A stretch of 64,000 bases of DNA from the NCBI RefSeq assembly GCF_000737695.1, contig NZ_JPRM01000042.1:58607-122606 (forward strand). Direction: 5' to 3'. Source of the DNA: Flavobacterium hydatis (GTDB taxonomy: Bacteria > Bacteroidota > Bacteroidia > Flavobacteriales > Flavobacteriaceae). Each line of letters starts with the position of its first letter. Position 1 is the stretch's first letter. Below, in pieces: positions 54,394 through 63,978 of the stretch. A program made the translations under genes and the position numbers. Under the pieces are notes generated by a model, which saw nothing but the letters and a program-made list of their open reading frames with translations, was not told the DNA's origin and did no database searches.

Positions 54394-57260
54394 GATAATA
54401 TTTTATTAAAATATATTTTAGGTGTTTCAAACTTATGGTTTAAAAAAGTGATTTCCCCTTCTATTTCTCCACCAACATCAATGACTGGAGCTTTTCTGTT
54501 TCCACTTTCTTTAACAATTTTAAATACTCCAGTAGCACTAAAGGATAACGTAATACCTTCGAACTCTAGTATTTTTTGAACATAAATTCCTTCATTATCT
54601 ACTCCAAATAAATCTGTAATACCAAGTCCGGCTTTTACACCACCTCCAAATCCTCGTTTAACAATCACTTCATAAGAAAATGCTTTCCAGGTATTACTAA
54701 TCAATAATTCTAATTTGATTTCTGCCTCTATGGCGCTTTTCCCTTTTACATTAAAATCCTTAAAACCAGCTAAACAATTAAGTTGCAAATCAACAGTGGT
54801 ATCTATTTGGCCACTAACTGTAAAATCACATTTTATTGCACTTTCATCATCTGCGAGTATATATAATAATGCATCTATTGCTTTTAATATTGCATAGGCT
54901 ATAGGATGTCTGCGACATAATAGTTCTAAAATATCCCATTTTATTGATACACCTATAAGAGGTGCGGCATCTAATACCAAATCAATACCTAATCCTTGCC
55001 TACCTGCTAATGCAGGATATTCGTTAGCATCTAATTGTTCATAATACCATGAACCTGCAAACGAAAATTTAGGATATAGTATTTCATATTCAACGGTTTT
55101 TCTTTTGAGTTTCTCCATCAAACCATCGATACTTTTTTCCTGCGATGGACTATAGCTCTTTTCATCAAAATCACCTTCTATAATCCCTACTGCTTTTCTT
55201 ACTAATGAGGTTACAGATCTAAATTGTTCATAAAGTTGTTTTACAAAATCTTCCGTTAATTCATTCTTAACATCACCGCCATAATGTTCCTCTTCTAAAG
55301 ACACCGTTATTCTTTGTAATATCTCTAAAAGTTTTTTCAAACTTGTTCCTTTTTCTACTGGAGCAACTTCTTTTTTCTTTGGTTTTAGCTTGTACTTATC
55401 GGTAAAGTATTTTCCGGCTCTGTCCAAGGTTTCTTTTCGCCTTAGGTTCTCTTCATTGACTTTTTCCGTATTGTTTTTATTTGATTCAAAGTCAGCTTTA
55501 TCCTTCTCTTCAGCCCTATCTTCATACGTTTTTAATGGTGCAAATGTTCCTCCTTTTCTGTTTAGTTTTTCTATATCTTCTTTTTCGACATTAAACCCAA
55601 ATTTTAATGTCCATTTAATGTCAGGATATATGGCAATATTTACATTTTGTTGGAAAGCACAGGTATTGGCAATTGCTGTGATTTTATGAATTTTATCTGC
55701 GCTTAAATTCGGCAGCCAAAAATATTTCATTGCTTTATAAAAAGTTGTAGCAGCATTAGCATCTTGTGGAATATCGTAGTTGTAAAACGCATCAAACTCT
55801 ATTTGTTTTTGTCTAACAGTAACAATGCCTTTTTCTGTAGCGACAGTTTCTTTTTTTGTCGTTTTCATTCCCATAACTGAGGAATTGCTACTTGATTCTG
55901 ATTTTACTAATTCTTTTTCTTCCTTTTTAACCTTATGTTCGGCTTTAGAGCTTGGGTCAATTTTCAACTCATATTCCTTTGGAATCGTAAGTATTGTTAT
56001 TTCCTGAGTAGTATGCTTGGGTTTCTTATCGCACTCTAATGTTTGAAAATCGAAGTCTAACAAGTAAGTTTCTTTCTTTCCTGTTACTATTTCTACTGCT
56101 AAAGTTTTTATTGCTCTTTGCTCATTTATTGATGAATCAAAAAGAATAGTATTCCCTTCTTTGTCTTGTTTTTTTAATTCAATTTTATCATATCGGCAGG
56201 GTCTAAAACTTGCTATATTAGTTTCTACTTTTCCTACAAAAGCAGGATTATTGGTTGATTCTATTACTGTCTCATGTTTTTCACCATCTATAGCTACTTC
56301 TAAAAAACAATCTTTGGGTATTTTAAAAAATTCTCCCGTTTCCTTAGATTTTACTGTAGGATAAATTTTTAGCTTACTTCCTGCCGAAAGCATCCATCTT
56401 ACATCAACTAAAACAGGAATTCTTATTTTTTGAACATGTGATTCTTCTTTTCCATTTATCTTTATACCACCCGAAATTCCAGTTTTATTTACTTCATTAG
56501 GAAGTAGTTTATGGATTAATACTTCACTATCAAAATTGTTTTTATTAGAGATTGGTAACAAATCATCTGGATCTGCTGTATCCTTATCCCATAATCCAAT
56601 TTCTACGTCTTGTCCGTAAAGATGAGTTGTATAAATATTTAAAAGAACTTTAGATCCAAATTTTACTTTGTTTGTAATTGGGTTACAATCAAGATCCGTC
56701 CAAGCTATTCTAACGATTTGAGGGACTCCAGTAGCGCGAACAAATATGCCACTCGGTATGTCTCCTAAAGCTGGATCGTTTTTAGTAAAAACTTCAAGCC
56801 ATGCAAAACCACCCCCTACGAGAATTTCAGGAAAAGTAATGCTTTCTTCATTATCTTTGGGCATTCCTATAGTAAAGTCAGAGTTGTGATTCAAAATTCT
56901 GCTGCCTATACCATTTCCAACCACTTCCCAACACCAACTAAGAGTAGAAAGTTCTTCAAGGTTTTTTTGATTATAAGCTTCTCTGTCTTTGATGTATTGA
57001 GCTTCCTCAGCCTTTCGTTTTTCAAGATCAGCAACATACATCTTTCTATCACCCCAATCAGGCATTTTCCAAACCTCTTCTTGAGTTAACATTTTAAAGG
57101 GAGGCAACTTTTCGGGAGCGTCTTTATGGAATCTTTTTGTGGGTACAATTTCGACTGTAAAAGCACCTGCTTTAGATAATGTTAAGCATCCCATTGCTTT
57201 ATCAAATTTTTGATCTTTGGGAAGTGGCATTTTTGGAACAATATGTAAATTTTTACTCAT
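54390..57260 (-). CDS. 956-residue putative secreted cargo protein of the DUF4280 cassette
   Basis: The protein has no signal peptide, as expected for cargo of a contractile injection or type VI system. It has a unique N-terminal part (KMPLPKDQKFDKAMGCLTLS), a region with Ig-like strands (residues about 180-330), a charged middle with coiled-coil character (EEKDKADFESNKNNTEKVNE) and a C-terminal beta-rich part with hydrophobic segments (LGIDLVLDAAPLIGVSIKWD, YAILKAIDALLYILAD). No catalytic motif is recognised. It lies between the PAAR-like gene and a coupled lipoprotein gene. Confidence 0.75.
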   Translation of the reverse strand: MSKNLHIVPKMPLPKDQKFDKAMGCLTLSKAGAFTVEIVPTKRFHKDAPEKLPPFKMLTQEEVWKMPDWGDRKMYVADLEKRKAEEAQYIKDREAYNQKNLEELSTLSWCWEVVGNGIGSRILNHNSDFTIGMPKDNEESITFPEILVGGGFAWLEVFTKNDPALGDIPSGIFVRATGVPQIVRIAWTDLDCNPITNKVKFGSKVLLNIYTTHLYGQDVEIGLWDKDTADPDDLLPISNKNNFDSEVLIHKLLPNEVNKTGISGGIKINGKEESHVQKIRIPVLVDVRWMLSAGSKLKIYPTVKSKETGEFFKIPKDCFLEVAIDGEKHETVIESTNNPAFVGKVETNIASFRPCRYDKIELKKQDKEGNTILFDSSINEQRAIKTLAVEIVTGKKETYLLDFDFQTLECDKKPKHTTQEITILTIPKEYELKIDPSSKAEHKVKKEEKELVKSESSSNSSVMGMKTTKKETVATEKGIVTVRQKQIEFDAFYNYDIPQDANAATTFYKAMKYFWLPNLSADKIHKITAIANTCAFQQNVNIAIYPDIKWTLKFGFNVEKEDIEKLNRKGGTFAPLKTYEDRAEEKDKADFESNKNNTEKVNEENLRRKETLDRAGKYFTDKYKLKPKKKEVAPVEKGTSLKKLLEILQRITVSLEEEHYGGDVKNELTEDFVKQLYEQFRSVTSLVRKAVGIIEGDFDEKSYSPSQEKSIDGLMEKLKRKTVEYEILYPKFSFAGSWYYEQLDANEYPALAGRQGLGIDLVLDAAPLIGVSIKWDILELLCRRHPIAYAILKAIDALLYILADDESAIKCDFTVSGQIDTTVDLQLNCLAGFKDFNVKGKSAIEAEIKLELLISNTWKAFSYEVIVKRGFGGGVKAGLGITDLFGVDNEGIYVQKILEFEGITLSFSATGVFKIVKESGNRKAPVIDVGGEIEGEITFLNHKFETPKIYFNKILS

Positions 57261-57277
57261 ATTTAATCTCTTTTATT

Positions 57278-57763
57278 TTACTTCTCAATCATTAAAACAG
57301 CATTTCCTAAATCTTCAAAATTTACACCTGGAAAGATTTCATTTAACACCTCGGGTTTACTATTCTCTACATTTTTTTTGGTCACTTCTGATGTTTGCCC
57401 ATGATCTTTTACAGAAATGCAATCTGGACCTCCAATAGGACAAGTTCCCTTGCTGTCTTCTAATAATATTTTACCTTGATTAGATAAAATCATTTTTTCA
57501 TAAAAACCACTCCATTTTGTAATTGTTGCTTTACACGGCAAATAATCTCCACTTCCGTTGGGTTGCATTTTGCATTTACCAAAAGTGTTTTTCTCTAATG
57601 TTTGTCCAATATCTTTATCTGAAGCAATAAGTTTATCTTTTCCATCTTTATCATTTGCATAATGCTTAGATTGAGTTTTTACTTTTAGTTTATCCGTTTT
57701 CGGCTCAACACTAAACTTACATTGGCATGTTGCTCCTTGAACTACAAAATGTTTTTCAGACAT
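57278..57763 (-). CDS. DUF4280 PAAR-like protein
   Basis: The 161-residue protein matches DUF4280: HFVVQGATCQCKFSVEPKTD, then NTFGKCKMQPNGSGDYLPCK and TWSGFYEK-like, ending CPIGGPDCISVKDHGQTSE. DUF4280 proteins are PAAR-like spike tips of contractile injection systems, which carry or recruit effectors. No other injection-system gene is in this window. It starts 44 bases after the gene at 57808 and 17 bases before the 956-residue gene. Confidence 0.88.
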   Translation of the reverse strand: MSEKHFVVQGATCQCKFSVEPKTDKLKVKTQSKHYANDKDGKDKLIASDKDIGQTLEKNTFGKCKMQPNGSGDYLPCKATITKWSGFYEKMILSNQGKILLEDSKGTCPIGGPDCISVKDHGQTSEVTKKNVENSKPEVLNEIFPGVNFEDLGNAVLMIEK

Positions 57764-57807
57764 AATAAATAGGGGTTTGTTTATTTTAGCTTGGGGGTTT
57801 ATCTATT

Positions 57808-58785
57808 TTAAAACAACTTACTCCAAAAACCAACCTTTTTTTTGACTGGTTCATCTTCTTGTTGCCAAAATGTGGTTTTGTTTTGTTTAGGCTTAGATAA
57901 AGGTCTGAAAGAATTATTTTCGGGTAAATGATAAATTTCTATTTGAGTTCTTTTTATTTTTTTGTCGGTAATTATCGTTTTATAAGTTCCAATTATCGAA
58001 AAAATGCTTCGGTCTTCGCCATACAATTTATATTGTACTTTCATTTCAGATTCTAAAGGCTTGATTTTAATTCCAGACATTTCAGATTTAGGGTAGCTAA
58101 ATTGATTCAGAACTTCTTGAATTGATCTTTTGTCTACTGAATTTCCTTCTACGTTGATGAAAATTTTATCTGTTGCAGAATAATATTCTTCTATAGACTG
58201 TTGCACACTATAAGTGATGATTTGGTTTCCGAATACAGGTGATTCCCAAATGTAATTTAGTGATTCATCTTTACTATAGTCAGTATATATTGGTTTGAAG
58301 TATAAATGAAAAAACCATGTTTTGTAAATTGACTCCGCTAATAAAGTTTTACTGCTTAAAACTGACTCTGCTTTGTGTAGTATTTCAGGAACTAAATTTC
58401 CTTTATAGTACTGTGATAGTCTTTCTTTTATAGGAAACCATCTTTTTTTAATATCGTTATGGTTTGCGATTTCTATGATTTCTCCTTCTTCACTTACTTT
58501 TATTTTGATTGGAAAGATTGCTTGCGAACAGCTATCAGCTATTTGATCTATCTTCAAATCAGGTGCAAGATTATCAATATAAGTTTGATTTCTATTTATT
58601 TCAAAAGAAAAAGTATTGCTTGTGTAGCTTAGAATGCATGCCATTTCTACTGTATAATGTATAGTGCTAATTAACTTATCATTCTCAAAATTTTGCAGCA
58701 TAAAACCATAAACTCTATTTTGACTAAAAGGATTAAACTGTATTGTATTATCTTTTTCTGATAACACCTTTTTTAAATCGGACAT
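57808..58785 (-). CDS. Unrecognised first gene of the DUF4280 cassette
   Basis: The 325-residue protein is soluble, with no signal: FNPFSQNRVYGFMLQNFEND, IHYTVEMACILSYTSNTFSF, and a basic, Trp-containing end (KKKVGFWSKLF). It is the first gene of the four-gene set and may be an adaptor or chaperone that loads the cargo on the PAAR-like protein; this is a guess from position. No family recognised. Confidence 0.65.
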   Translation of the reverse strand: MSDLKKVLSEKDNTIQFNPFSQNRVYGFMLQNFENDKLISTIHYTVEMACILSYTSNTFSFEINRNQTYIDNLAPDLKIDQIADSCSQAIFPIKIKVSEEGEIIEIANHNDIKKRWFPIKERLSQYYKGNLVPEILHKAESVLSSKTLLAESIYKTWFFHLYFKPIYTDYSKDESLNYIWESPVFGNQIITYSVQQSIEEYYSATDKIFINVEGNSVDKRSIQEVLNQFSYPKSEMSGIKIKPLESEMKVQYKLYGEDRSIFSIIGTYKTIITDKKIKRTQIEIYHLPENNSFRPLSKPKQNKTTFWQQEDEPVKKKVGFWSKLF

Positions 58786-59468
58786 ATTTTTAAATTATCG
58801 TAGCTAAATTATTTGTTCCTAATCATGCATCCAGTTTGTTTTCTTTATAATCATCTAAATCAATTAATTGGTTTAGTGTAATGCTTTTCGCAAATACCAT
58901 ATATATTTCTCTTACATCACTAGATATCTAAAATTAACAATCAGTAATTTTGATTGATTTGGATTATCCTTTTTAAGATACTTTCTTCTACATTTCTAAT
59001 AACCTTATTGTTTTATCACTTTTTTTTTAGAGTTTTTTCAGCTAAGAGCACTACACTCCAACCATCTCAATCTACTCATTTTTAAAGGTATACAAAAATT
59101 TAATTATGTAAAAATAATCTTTCAAACGTATATGATTTTATTACAGATAACAATACCCACATTTAGTGATTTTATAAAAAATATACAACAACATAATTAT
59201 CCAATTAAAACTCTTAATTAAGCAGTCCTTCCGAATCATTTTCTACATTATAAAAAAATCAATGAGGCAATAATGAAAATCCTTTTATTTATCGTAAAAA
59301 AATGATAAATTGTAGTAAAAACATTTCTTATATTAGCTTGAAGAAAAGTCATCATATAGCTCAAAACCACTTAAAAAAAGTTGTATTGACGCCATCTTAT
59401 GACTGAAATAATTAGGTCGCAGGCAATAATAAGTAATGAAATCCAATAATTAACAACTGGCAGACAGA
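58786..59468. other. Long intergenic region, nothing recognised
   Basis: About 680 bases, very AT-rich, between divergent genes. I see no gene, RNA or strong hairpin. TATATTAG at about 59330 is a one-mismatch -7 element in the plus direction, and TAATTTAG near 58825 one in the minus direction, but neither is convincing. Confidence 0.5.
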
Positions 59469-60545
59469 ATGTGCAGGACTTATAATAAGATTGGCTCACT
59501 GACGACTTTAAAATTACATTTAGAGAAAAACAAAATCTATGACTTTAAATCATTAAAAGAGGTTATTGATTTTCAAAAATCATATACAATTTCCCGTCAA
59601 CAATTAATTTCTCACCACGAAAATTTGATTGAGGAAGAAAAAAATATACTTAACATAGATCTACCGAATTTAGACACAGTAATCGAAATACAAAGGCAAC
59701 AATCAATTCAAATATTGACAAACGAAATTGATAGCCTGAAACACCAACTCAATATATCATCTAGCAATGCTTCAACAAATTTTTTTCAGAAACTAGCTAA
59801 TGACTTAAGACATTGGAACTATAAAAGAAAAATTAAACACGAAGAATATAATTTTGAAAGTAAAGTAAAAATATCAATAAGTAAACTTGTTGAAGATTAT
59901 CAAGTCAAAAGCAATCGCTATCAATTTATAACTTCCCATTTTAGTGAAGCAGTAAAGCAAAGTACTCAATATCCTTTATCAGAGCTTGAAAGAAAAAAAA
60001 CGACAATAGATAAACTCAATAGTTACATTTATGGTGCACTAGGAGAGCATAAAGTAGTTAAAACATTAGAAACTCTATCAGACGAATATTTTTTAATTAA
60101 TGACTTTGCATTTTCATTTTCACCTGCAATCTATAATAGAAATGAAAATGATTATATAAAATCTGTTCAGATTGATCATATCCTTATAGGTCCATCTGGA
60201 ATATTTCTTATTGAGACAAAGAATTGGAGTGAAAAATCATTGGAAAATTTGACTTTACGTTCACCAGTAGAGCAAATTCAGAGAACGAGCTTTGCATTAT
60301 TTTATCTACTAAATAATGAACTAAGTAATTATCATTTACGATTAGATGGACATCATTGGGGCGACAAAAAAATACCAATCAAAAATCTAATTGTCTTTAC
60401 AAACACAAAGCCAAAAGAGGAATTTCAGTATGTAAAGATTTTGACTGTTAACGAACTTCTTAGTTATATAAACTATTTTAAACCAATATTTTCACATACT
60501 GAGACTAAGAGAATTGCCGATATGATTTTGCGGATTAATGAATGA
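59469..60545 (+). CDS. NERD-domain protein with coiled-coil N-terminus
   Basis: The 358-residue protein begins with a long helical, probably coiled-coil part (residues 30-170, ISRQQLISHHENLIEEEKN). A NERD domain follows: GALGEHKVVKTLETLSDEY, VQIDHILIGPSGIFLIETKN, and a late block NLIVFTNTKPKEEFQYVK. NERD has the Asp/Glu-x-Lys residues of a restriction-endonuclease-like fold, so DNA cleavage is plausible, perhaps in defence, though unproved. It is a lone gene. Confidence 0.87.
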   Translation: MCRTYNKIGSLTTLKLHLEKNKIYDFKSLKEVIDFQKSYTISRQQLISHHENLIEEEKNILNIDLPNLDTVIEIQRQQSIQILTNEIDSLKHQLNISSSNASTNFFQKLANDLRHWNYKRKIKHEEYNFESKVKISISKLVEDYQVKSNRYQFITSHFSEAVKQSTQYPLSELERKKTTIDKLNSYIYGALGEHKVVKTLETLSDEYFLINDFAFSFSPAIYNRNENDYIKSVQIDHILIGPSGIFLIETKNWSEKSLENLTLRSPVEQIQRTSFALFYLLNNELSNYHLRLDGHHWGDKKIPIKNLIVFTNTKPKEEFQYVKILTVNELLSYINYFKPIFSHTETKRIADMILRINE

Positions 60546-60560
60546 AATAAAGACATAAAA

Positions 60561-60586
60561 AAACTCCTTAATTTCTTAAGGAGTTT
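60561..60586 (+). terminator. Intrinsic terminator after the NERD gene
   Basis: AAACTCCTTAA pairs with TTAAGGAGTTT around TTTC. Confidence 0.85.
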
Positions 60587-60686
60587 CTTTGTGATATTTA
60601 GGACCTAGTTACCACCCATTTTTTTTGCAGAATTTGAAAAAACTTACACTTAAATAAATTTTGTTTTTTCAATATATGTACAGGTT

Positions 60687-61115
60687 TTACCATTCCCTAG
60701 GCGCGATTATTTCTTCTGTATCCGCATTAAATCCATAAGATTTTGCAATAATATCAAAATCTTGTCCAATCGATTCTCTTGCACCGGTTTCAATTTCACT
60801 GCCATGCTCAAAAAATTCATCCTGCAATTCATTTATTTTTATTGTTGCAGAATGCGTTAATATATAGAGTTCAGCCAGATTTTTTGGAGATCCTTTTTCG
60901 ATGTCAAAACAGAGGCCAATAAGTATTGTCTTTACTTTATCAACAAGAAATTTTGGAAAGTATGAATCGGCATTCATATCTTTTAAAAAAACATAATCTT
61001 TCATTCTCTCATTTTTTAAATCCTTCTGAGTTATTATTATGTCTTTATTTTTCGATTGCTGACCATTGCAAGAAATCAAAATCAGGGATACTATTGCTAT
61101 TATATAACCTTTCAT
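60687..61115 (-). CDS. Small lipoprotein of unknown function
   Basis: The 142-residue product has a lipobox (LILISCNGQQS, Cys 16). It is mostly helical with HGSEIETGARESIGQDFDII. This layout resembles small DUF4844-like lipoproteins but I cannot confirm it. Convergent with the NERD gene. Confidence 0.6.
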   Translation of the reverse strand: MKGYIIAIVSLILISCNGQQSKNKDIIITQKDLKNERMKDYVFLKDMNADSYFPKFLVDKVKTILIGLCFDIEKGSPKNLAELYILTHSATIKINELQDEFFEHGSEIETGARESIGQDFDIIAKSYGFNADTEEIIAPREW

Positions 61116-61369
61116 TTTTATAAAATTAGTGCTAACTCATATATTGTTCTCATAATATATCAGACATTATTTCTTTACTAATATAGAAACAATTCTTTAT
61201 AAATACTTAATTATAACTTTTAAATTACTTCATACTATTAACACTTAATTGAGTGCAAAAGTTTAATCTTTATAGCAATGATCTAATCCTTAAGAACTAC
61301 GAATCTTTTATTTCATTGAATTCGGATTTTCACAGAATTACATAAAAAGAACATTTTTTTCGAACAATA

Positions 61370-61404
61370 AAAAAACCTCCAAAATCAAATGACTTTGAAG
61401 GTTT
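61370..61404 (-). terminator. Intrinsic terminator downstream of tRNA-Val 1
   Basis: On the minus strand AAACCTTCAAAG pairs with TTTTGGAGGTTT, followed by a T-run. It ends the tRNA transcript. Confidence 0.75.
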
Positions 61405-61415
61405 GTAAATTTCTG

Positions 61416-61490
61416 TGGGCGATGAGGGGTTCGAACCCCCGACCCCCTCGGTGTAAACGAGGTGCTCTGAACCAGCTGAGCTAATCGCCC
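61416..61490 (-). tRNA. tRNA-Val (anticodon TAC), copy 1
   Basis: Minus strand: acceptor GGGCGAT pairs with ATCGCCC, D-arm GCTC/GAGC, anticodon arm CCTCG-TTTACAC-CGAGG giving TAC, T-loop TTCGAAC, discriminator A. CCA is not encoded. The gene, its flanks and its promoter are repeated almost exactly at 63836. Confidence 0.97.
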
Positions 61491-61528
61491 TATTTTACTA
61501 GGTTGCTATCGTTATCTGATTGCGAGTG

Positions 61529-61558
61529 CAAACATACAGCTAGATTTCGTATTGGCAA
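61529..61558 (-). promoter_or_regulatory. Promoter of tRNA-Val copy 1
   Basis: The minus strand has TTG, 19 bases, then TATGTTTG, an exact match to the Bacteroidetes TTG-N19-TAnnTTTG consensus, 38 bases upstream of the tRNA. The 61491-61768 gap otherwise has no gene. Confidence 0.85.
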
Positions 61559-61768
61559 GCGTTTTTTTAAAATAATTTCAAAGTTTTTTTCTGCGATAGC
61601 CTGATTTAACTGTAAAGTTCTAAAAACTATTTAATTAAACTTTGTAATTCTTTGTCTACACCGATAGCTATTGGGACTATGTGTTTTTTTATGGCAAAAA
61701 TAGTATCAAGTCCATCATTGTTCGTGCTACGCACGGCAACGAATCCCTTAGCTATTGTAGGTTATTTT

Positions 61769-63379
61769 TTAACTTTTCTTGAAAATTTTGTATTTTGGTT
61801 TTTCGTAATCAGTTATGTCCAAAATAATATCATAAACGCCTGTTAAAATTTCTATATTATCTCCTTTTGGCATTATTCCGTCGCTCATATCTTTTCCAAA
61901 ATTTAAAGTCCAATCGTCATTAAAACGAAATTTAAGCTCTCCTGTTTTTAAAGTCACATTTTTAATTGTCCAAATTCCTTTTGTTTCAGTTTCAAAAAGT
62001 TTTGCATCAGGACCTTCCCAGCCTTTTTCTGTGGCAGTTCCTACAATTCCCCAAGAAGGAAATATTTTTGTTGCTTTTTTTAGTTGATTTCCTACATGAA
62101 AACTTAATGACTCTATTTGTGAAGTCTTGTTTCTTTCAAAAATTACATCACCCATTAATTCTTCAGCGTAAAATAAATTTTCTTTTACAGGATATAGAAT
62201 AGTTGTGGGTCCGTTTCCACTTTGCAGTTTTAATTTATTGTTTTCAACTGTAAGGTAAATTACAAAATTGTTTTCTACTTCATAAGCTCCCTCATATTGC
62301 TTTAAAGTTTCTGAGCTCATGTTGGCTACAATTGGAATTTTATAATCTTTATTATACAAATTATACAAAGTTTTTATAATAGCATAAGTAGCAGTGTCTA
62401 GACCTCTTTCTGTATTTGTAAGCAGTATAATGCAGATATCATCTTCGGGAATTTGAACAAAATTGCTACAAAAACCAGCTCCATAACCACTATGACCAAC
62501 TGTCATTTTTCCAAACATTCGCATTGTAATCCAGCCATAACCATAATTTTTTTTGAAAGGTGTATATGCTTTTTCTAAACTTTTTTTGGAGATAATTTTG
62601 TAATTTTTTAGTCCATTGTAATATTTGTTTAAGTCTTCAACAGTTGAGTATATTCCACCAGCTGCAAAAGGCATAGGTGGATCATAAACAATCGATGGTT
62701 TTTGTTCTTTTTCAGAAAAAATCTCATAGCCAGTGGCTTTATTTTCACTTTTTAGATTTTTAAAAGCAAAACCACTTTGCTTCATTTTCAATGGTTTAAA
62801 TATGTATTTTTCAATTGCTTTTTCGTAACTTATTCCAGTAACTTTTTGAATTACATAGCCCAGAAAATAATATCCCGAGTTAGAATAACTCCAATCAGTT
62901 CCAACTGGAAAATCCAAAGGTTTTGTTTTTTGAAATTCAATAAATGATTTTTCCGTTTGGTCTTTCATATCATTCCCTCTAGTATAGTCATAAACTCCAG
63001 AGGTATGGGTTAGCAAACTTTCAATTGAAATAGTACTTGCATCAGGATAATCTGGATAGAACTTTGAAAGTTTATCCTGTAATGAAAGTTTTTTTTTTTC
63101 TACTAATTTTAAAATTACCGTTGCTGTAAAAGTTTTTGTAATGGAGTATATTTGAAAAATGCTGTTAGCTTTATTTTCCTTTTTTAAATCTACATTTGAT
63201 AATCCATAACCTTTATTTAGTAAAGTTTCTCCTTTTTCAGAAATAAAAACAGAACCGTTAAATAGATTTTGTTGATTGTAAAATTCAAAAAGTTGTTCTA
63301 ATTTTTCTTTCTTACTTTGTGCAAAAACCAATTGTGTTATAAATAATAAAATAAAAGTTATTGATTGAATTGATTTCAT
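61769..63379 (-). CDS. Serine hydrolase with C-terminal SusE/SusF-like domain
   Basis: The 536-residue product has a signal peptide (to QLVFAQ). The beta-lactamase-like domain has SITK at S79-K82, YSN at 165-167 (WSYSNSGYYFLG) and VGHSGYGAGF. A small beta domain follows (residues 345-435). The last 93 residues (444-536) read GTATEKGWEGPDAKLFE, TGELKFRFNDDWTLNFG, then GDNIEILTGVYDIILDIT, which matches the ligand-binding repeats of SusE/SusF outer-membrane proteins. A run of 11 A in coding sequence near 63093 (codons for EKKK) is slippage-prone. The gene lies between the two tRNA-Val copies. Confidence 0.87.
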   Translation of the reverse strand: MKSIQSITFILLFITQLVFAQSKKEKLEQLFEFYNQQNLFNGSVFISEKGETLLNKGYGLSNVDLKKENKANSIFQIYSITKTFTATVILKLVEKKKLSLQDKLSKFYPDYPDASTISIESLLTHTSGVYDYTRGNDMKDQTEKSFIEFQKTKPLDFPVGTDWSYSNSGYYFLGYVIQKVTGISYEKAIEKYIFKPLKMKQSGFAFKNLKSENKATGYEIFSEKEQKPSIVYDPPMPFAAGGIYSTVEDLNKYYNGLKNYKIISKKSLEKAYTPFKKNYGYGWITMRMFGKMTVGHSGYGAGFCSNFVQIPEDDICIILLTNTERGLDTATYAIIKTLYNLYNKDYKIPIVANMSSETLKQYEGAYEVENNFVIYLTVENNKLKLQSGNGPTTILYPVKENLFYAEELMGDVIFERNKTSQIESLSFHVGNQLKKATKIFPSWGIVGTATEKGWEGPDAKLFETETKGIWTIKNVTLKTGELKFRFNDDWTLNFGKDMSDGIMPKGDNIEILTGVYDIILDITDYEKPKYKIFKKS

Positions 63380-63630
63380 GTTTTTTTTGATTCTTTATTG
63401 AATTCCAACTAACGGTTTATCCTTTGTTACAGTTGCGTAAATTTATAATAAAAGATTACAAATAAAAATTCATAACTGAATTTCCAAGCAAAATTCAAAG
63501 CACAAGCCAAGCCAACACATCCAATAATATCTTGCTTTATTTATATAGAGTAAATAACTTTACTGAAGCAAGTTTTATATTTGAACATGTCTATAACAGT
63601 TAATAGATGATAGGGAAAGGCAAAAAAAAA

Positions 63631-63666
63631 AAAAAAAAGCTAAAACTTTCGTTTTAACTTTTTTTT
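63631..63666 (-). terminator. Intrinsic terminator after tRNA-Arg (bidirectional form)
   Basis: A-run plus GCTAAAAC pairs with GTTTTAACT plus T-run around TTTC, one mismatch in a 16-base stem. A run of 16 A lies at 63623-63638. Confidence 0.7.
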
Positions 63667-63671
63667 AAGAG

Positions 63672-63745
63672 TGACCTCGACTGGATTCAAACCAGTAACC
63701 TCTTGAGCCGTAATCAAGTGCGCTATTCAGTTGCGCCACGAGGCC
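63672..63745 (-). tRNA. tRNA-Arg (anticodon ACG)
   Basis: Minus strand, 74 bases: acceptor GGCCTCG with CGAGGTC (one G-T pair), D-arm GCGC/GCGC, anticodon arm CTTGA-TTACGGC-TCAAG giving ACG, T-arm ACTGG/CCAGT with TTTGAAT, discriminator A. It lies 90 bases downstream of tRNA-Val copy 2. Confidence 0.96.
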
Positions 63746-63801
63746 AATTGTGTAAATTAGCAATCCATACCCAACGTTAAAGTACAAGCGAGGAAAGACA
63801 T

Positions 63802-63831
63802 AAAAAAACTCCTTAATTTCGTAAGGAGTCT
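63802..63831 (-). terminator. Intrinsic terminator between tRNA-Val 2 and tRNA-Arg
   Basis: On the minus strand ACTCCTTACGAAATTAAGGAGT folds as a stem followed by seven T. Thus the tRNA-Arg gene probably needs readthrough or its own promoter. Confidence 0.75.
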
Positions 63832-63835
63832 TCTG

Positions 63836-63910
63836 TGGGCGATGAGGGGTTCGAACCCCCGACCCCCTCGGTGTAAACGAGGTGCTCTGAACCAGCTGAG
63901 CTAATCGCCC
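63836..63910 (-). tRNA. tRNA-Val (anticodon TAC), copy 2
   Basis: The tRNA is identical in sequence to copy 1, as are most of the 90 bases upstream of it. The near-identity runs on to the window edge, so the repeat is at least 165 bases long. Confidence 0.97.
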
Positions 63911-63948
63911 TATTTTACTAGGTTGCAATCGTTATCTGATTGCGAGTG

Positions 63949-63978
63949 CAAATATACAGCTAGATTTCGTATCTGCAA
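63949..63978 (-). promoter_or_regulatory. Promoter of tRNA-Val copy 2
   Basis: Minus strand: TTG, 19 bases, TATATTTG, a perfect match to the Bacteroidetes consensus, 38 bases upstream of the tRNA. Confidence 0.88.

Noticed and set aside
58786..59468. Hidden gene or RNA in the longest gap
   Set aside because: All frames are short, and no strong hairpin or promoter could be seen.
61491..63671. Integrative element bounded by tRNA-Val direct repeats
   Set aside because: No integrase, recombinase or transposase is present; the direct repeats are kept only as a duplication finding.
63665..63928. Open frame of 87 residues across the tRNA genes
   Set aside because: It is a reading frame through tRNA-Arg and tRNA-Val sequence and not a gene.
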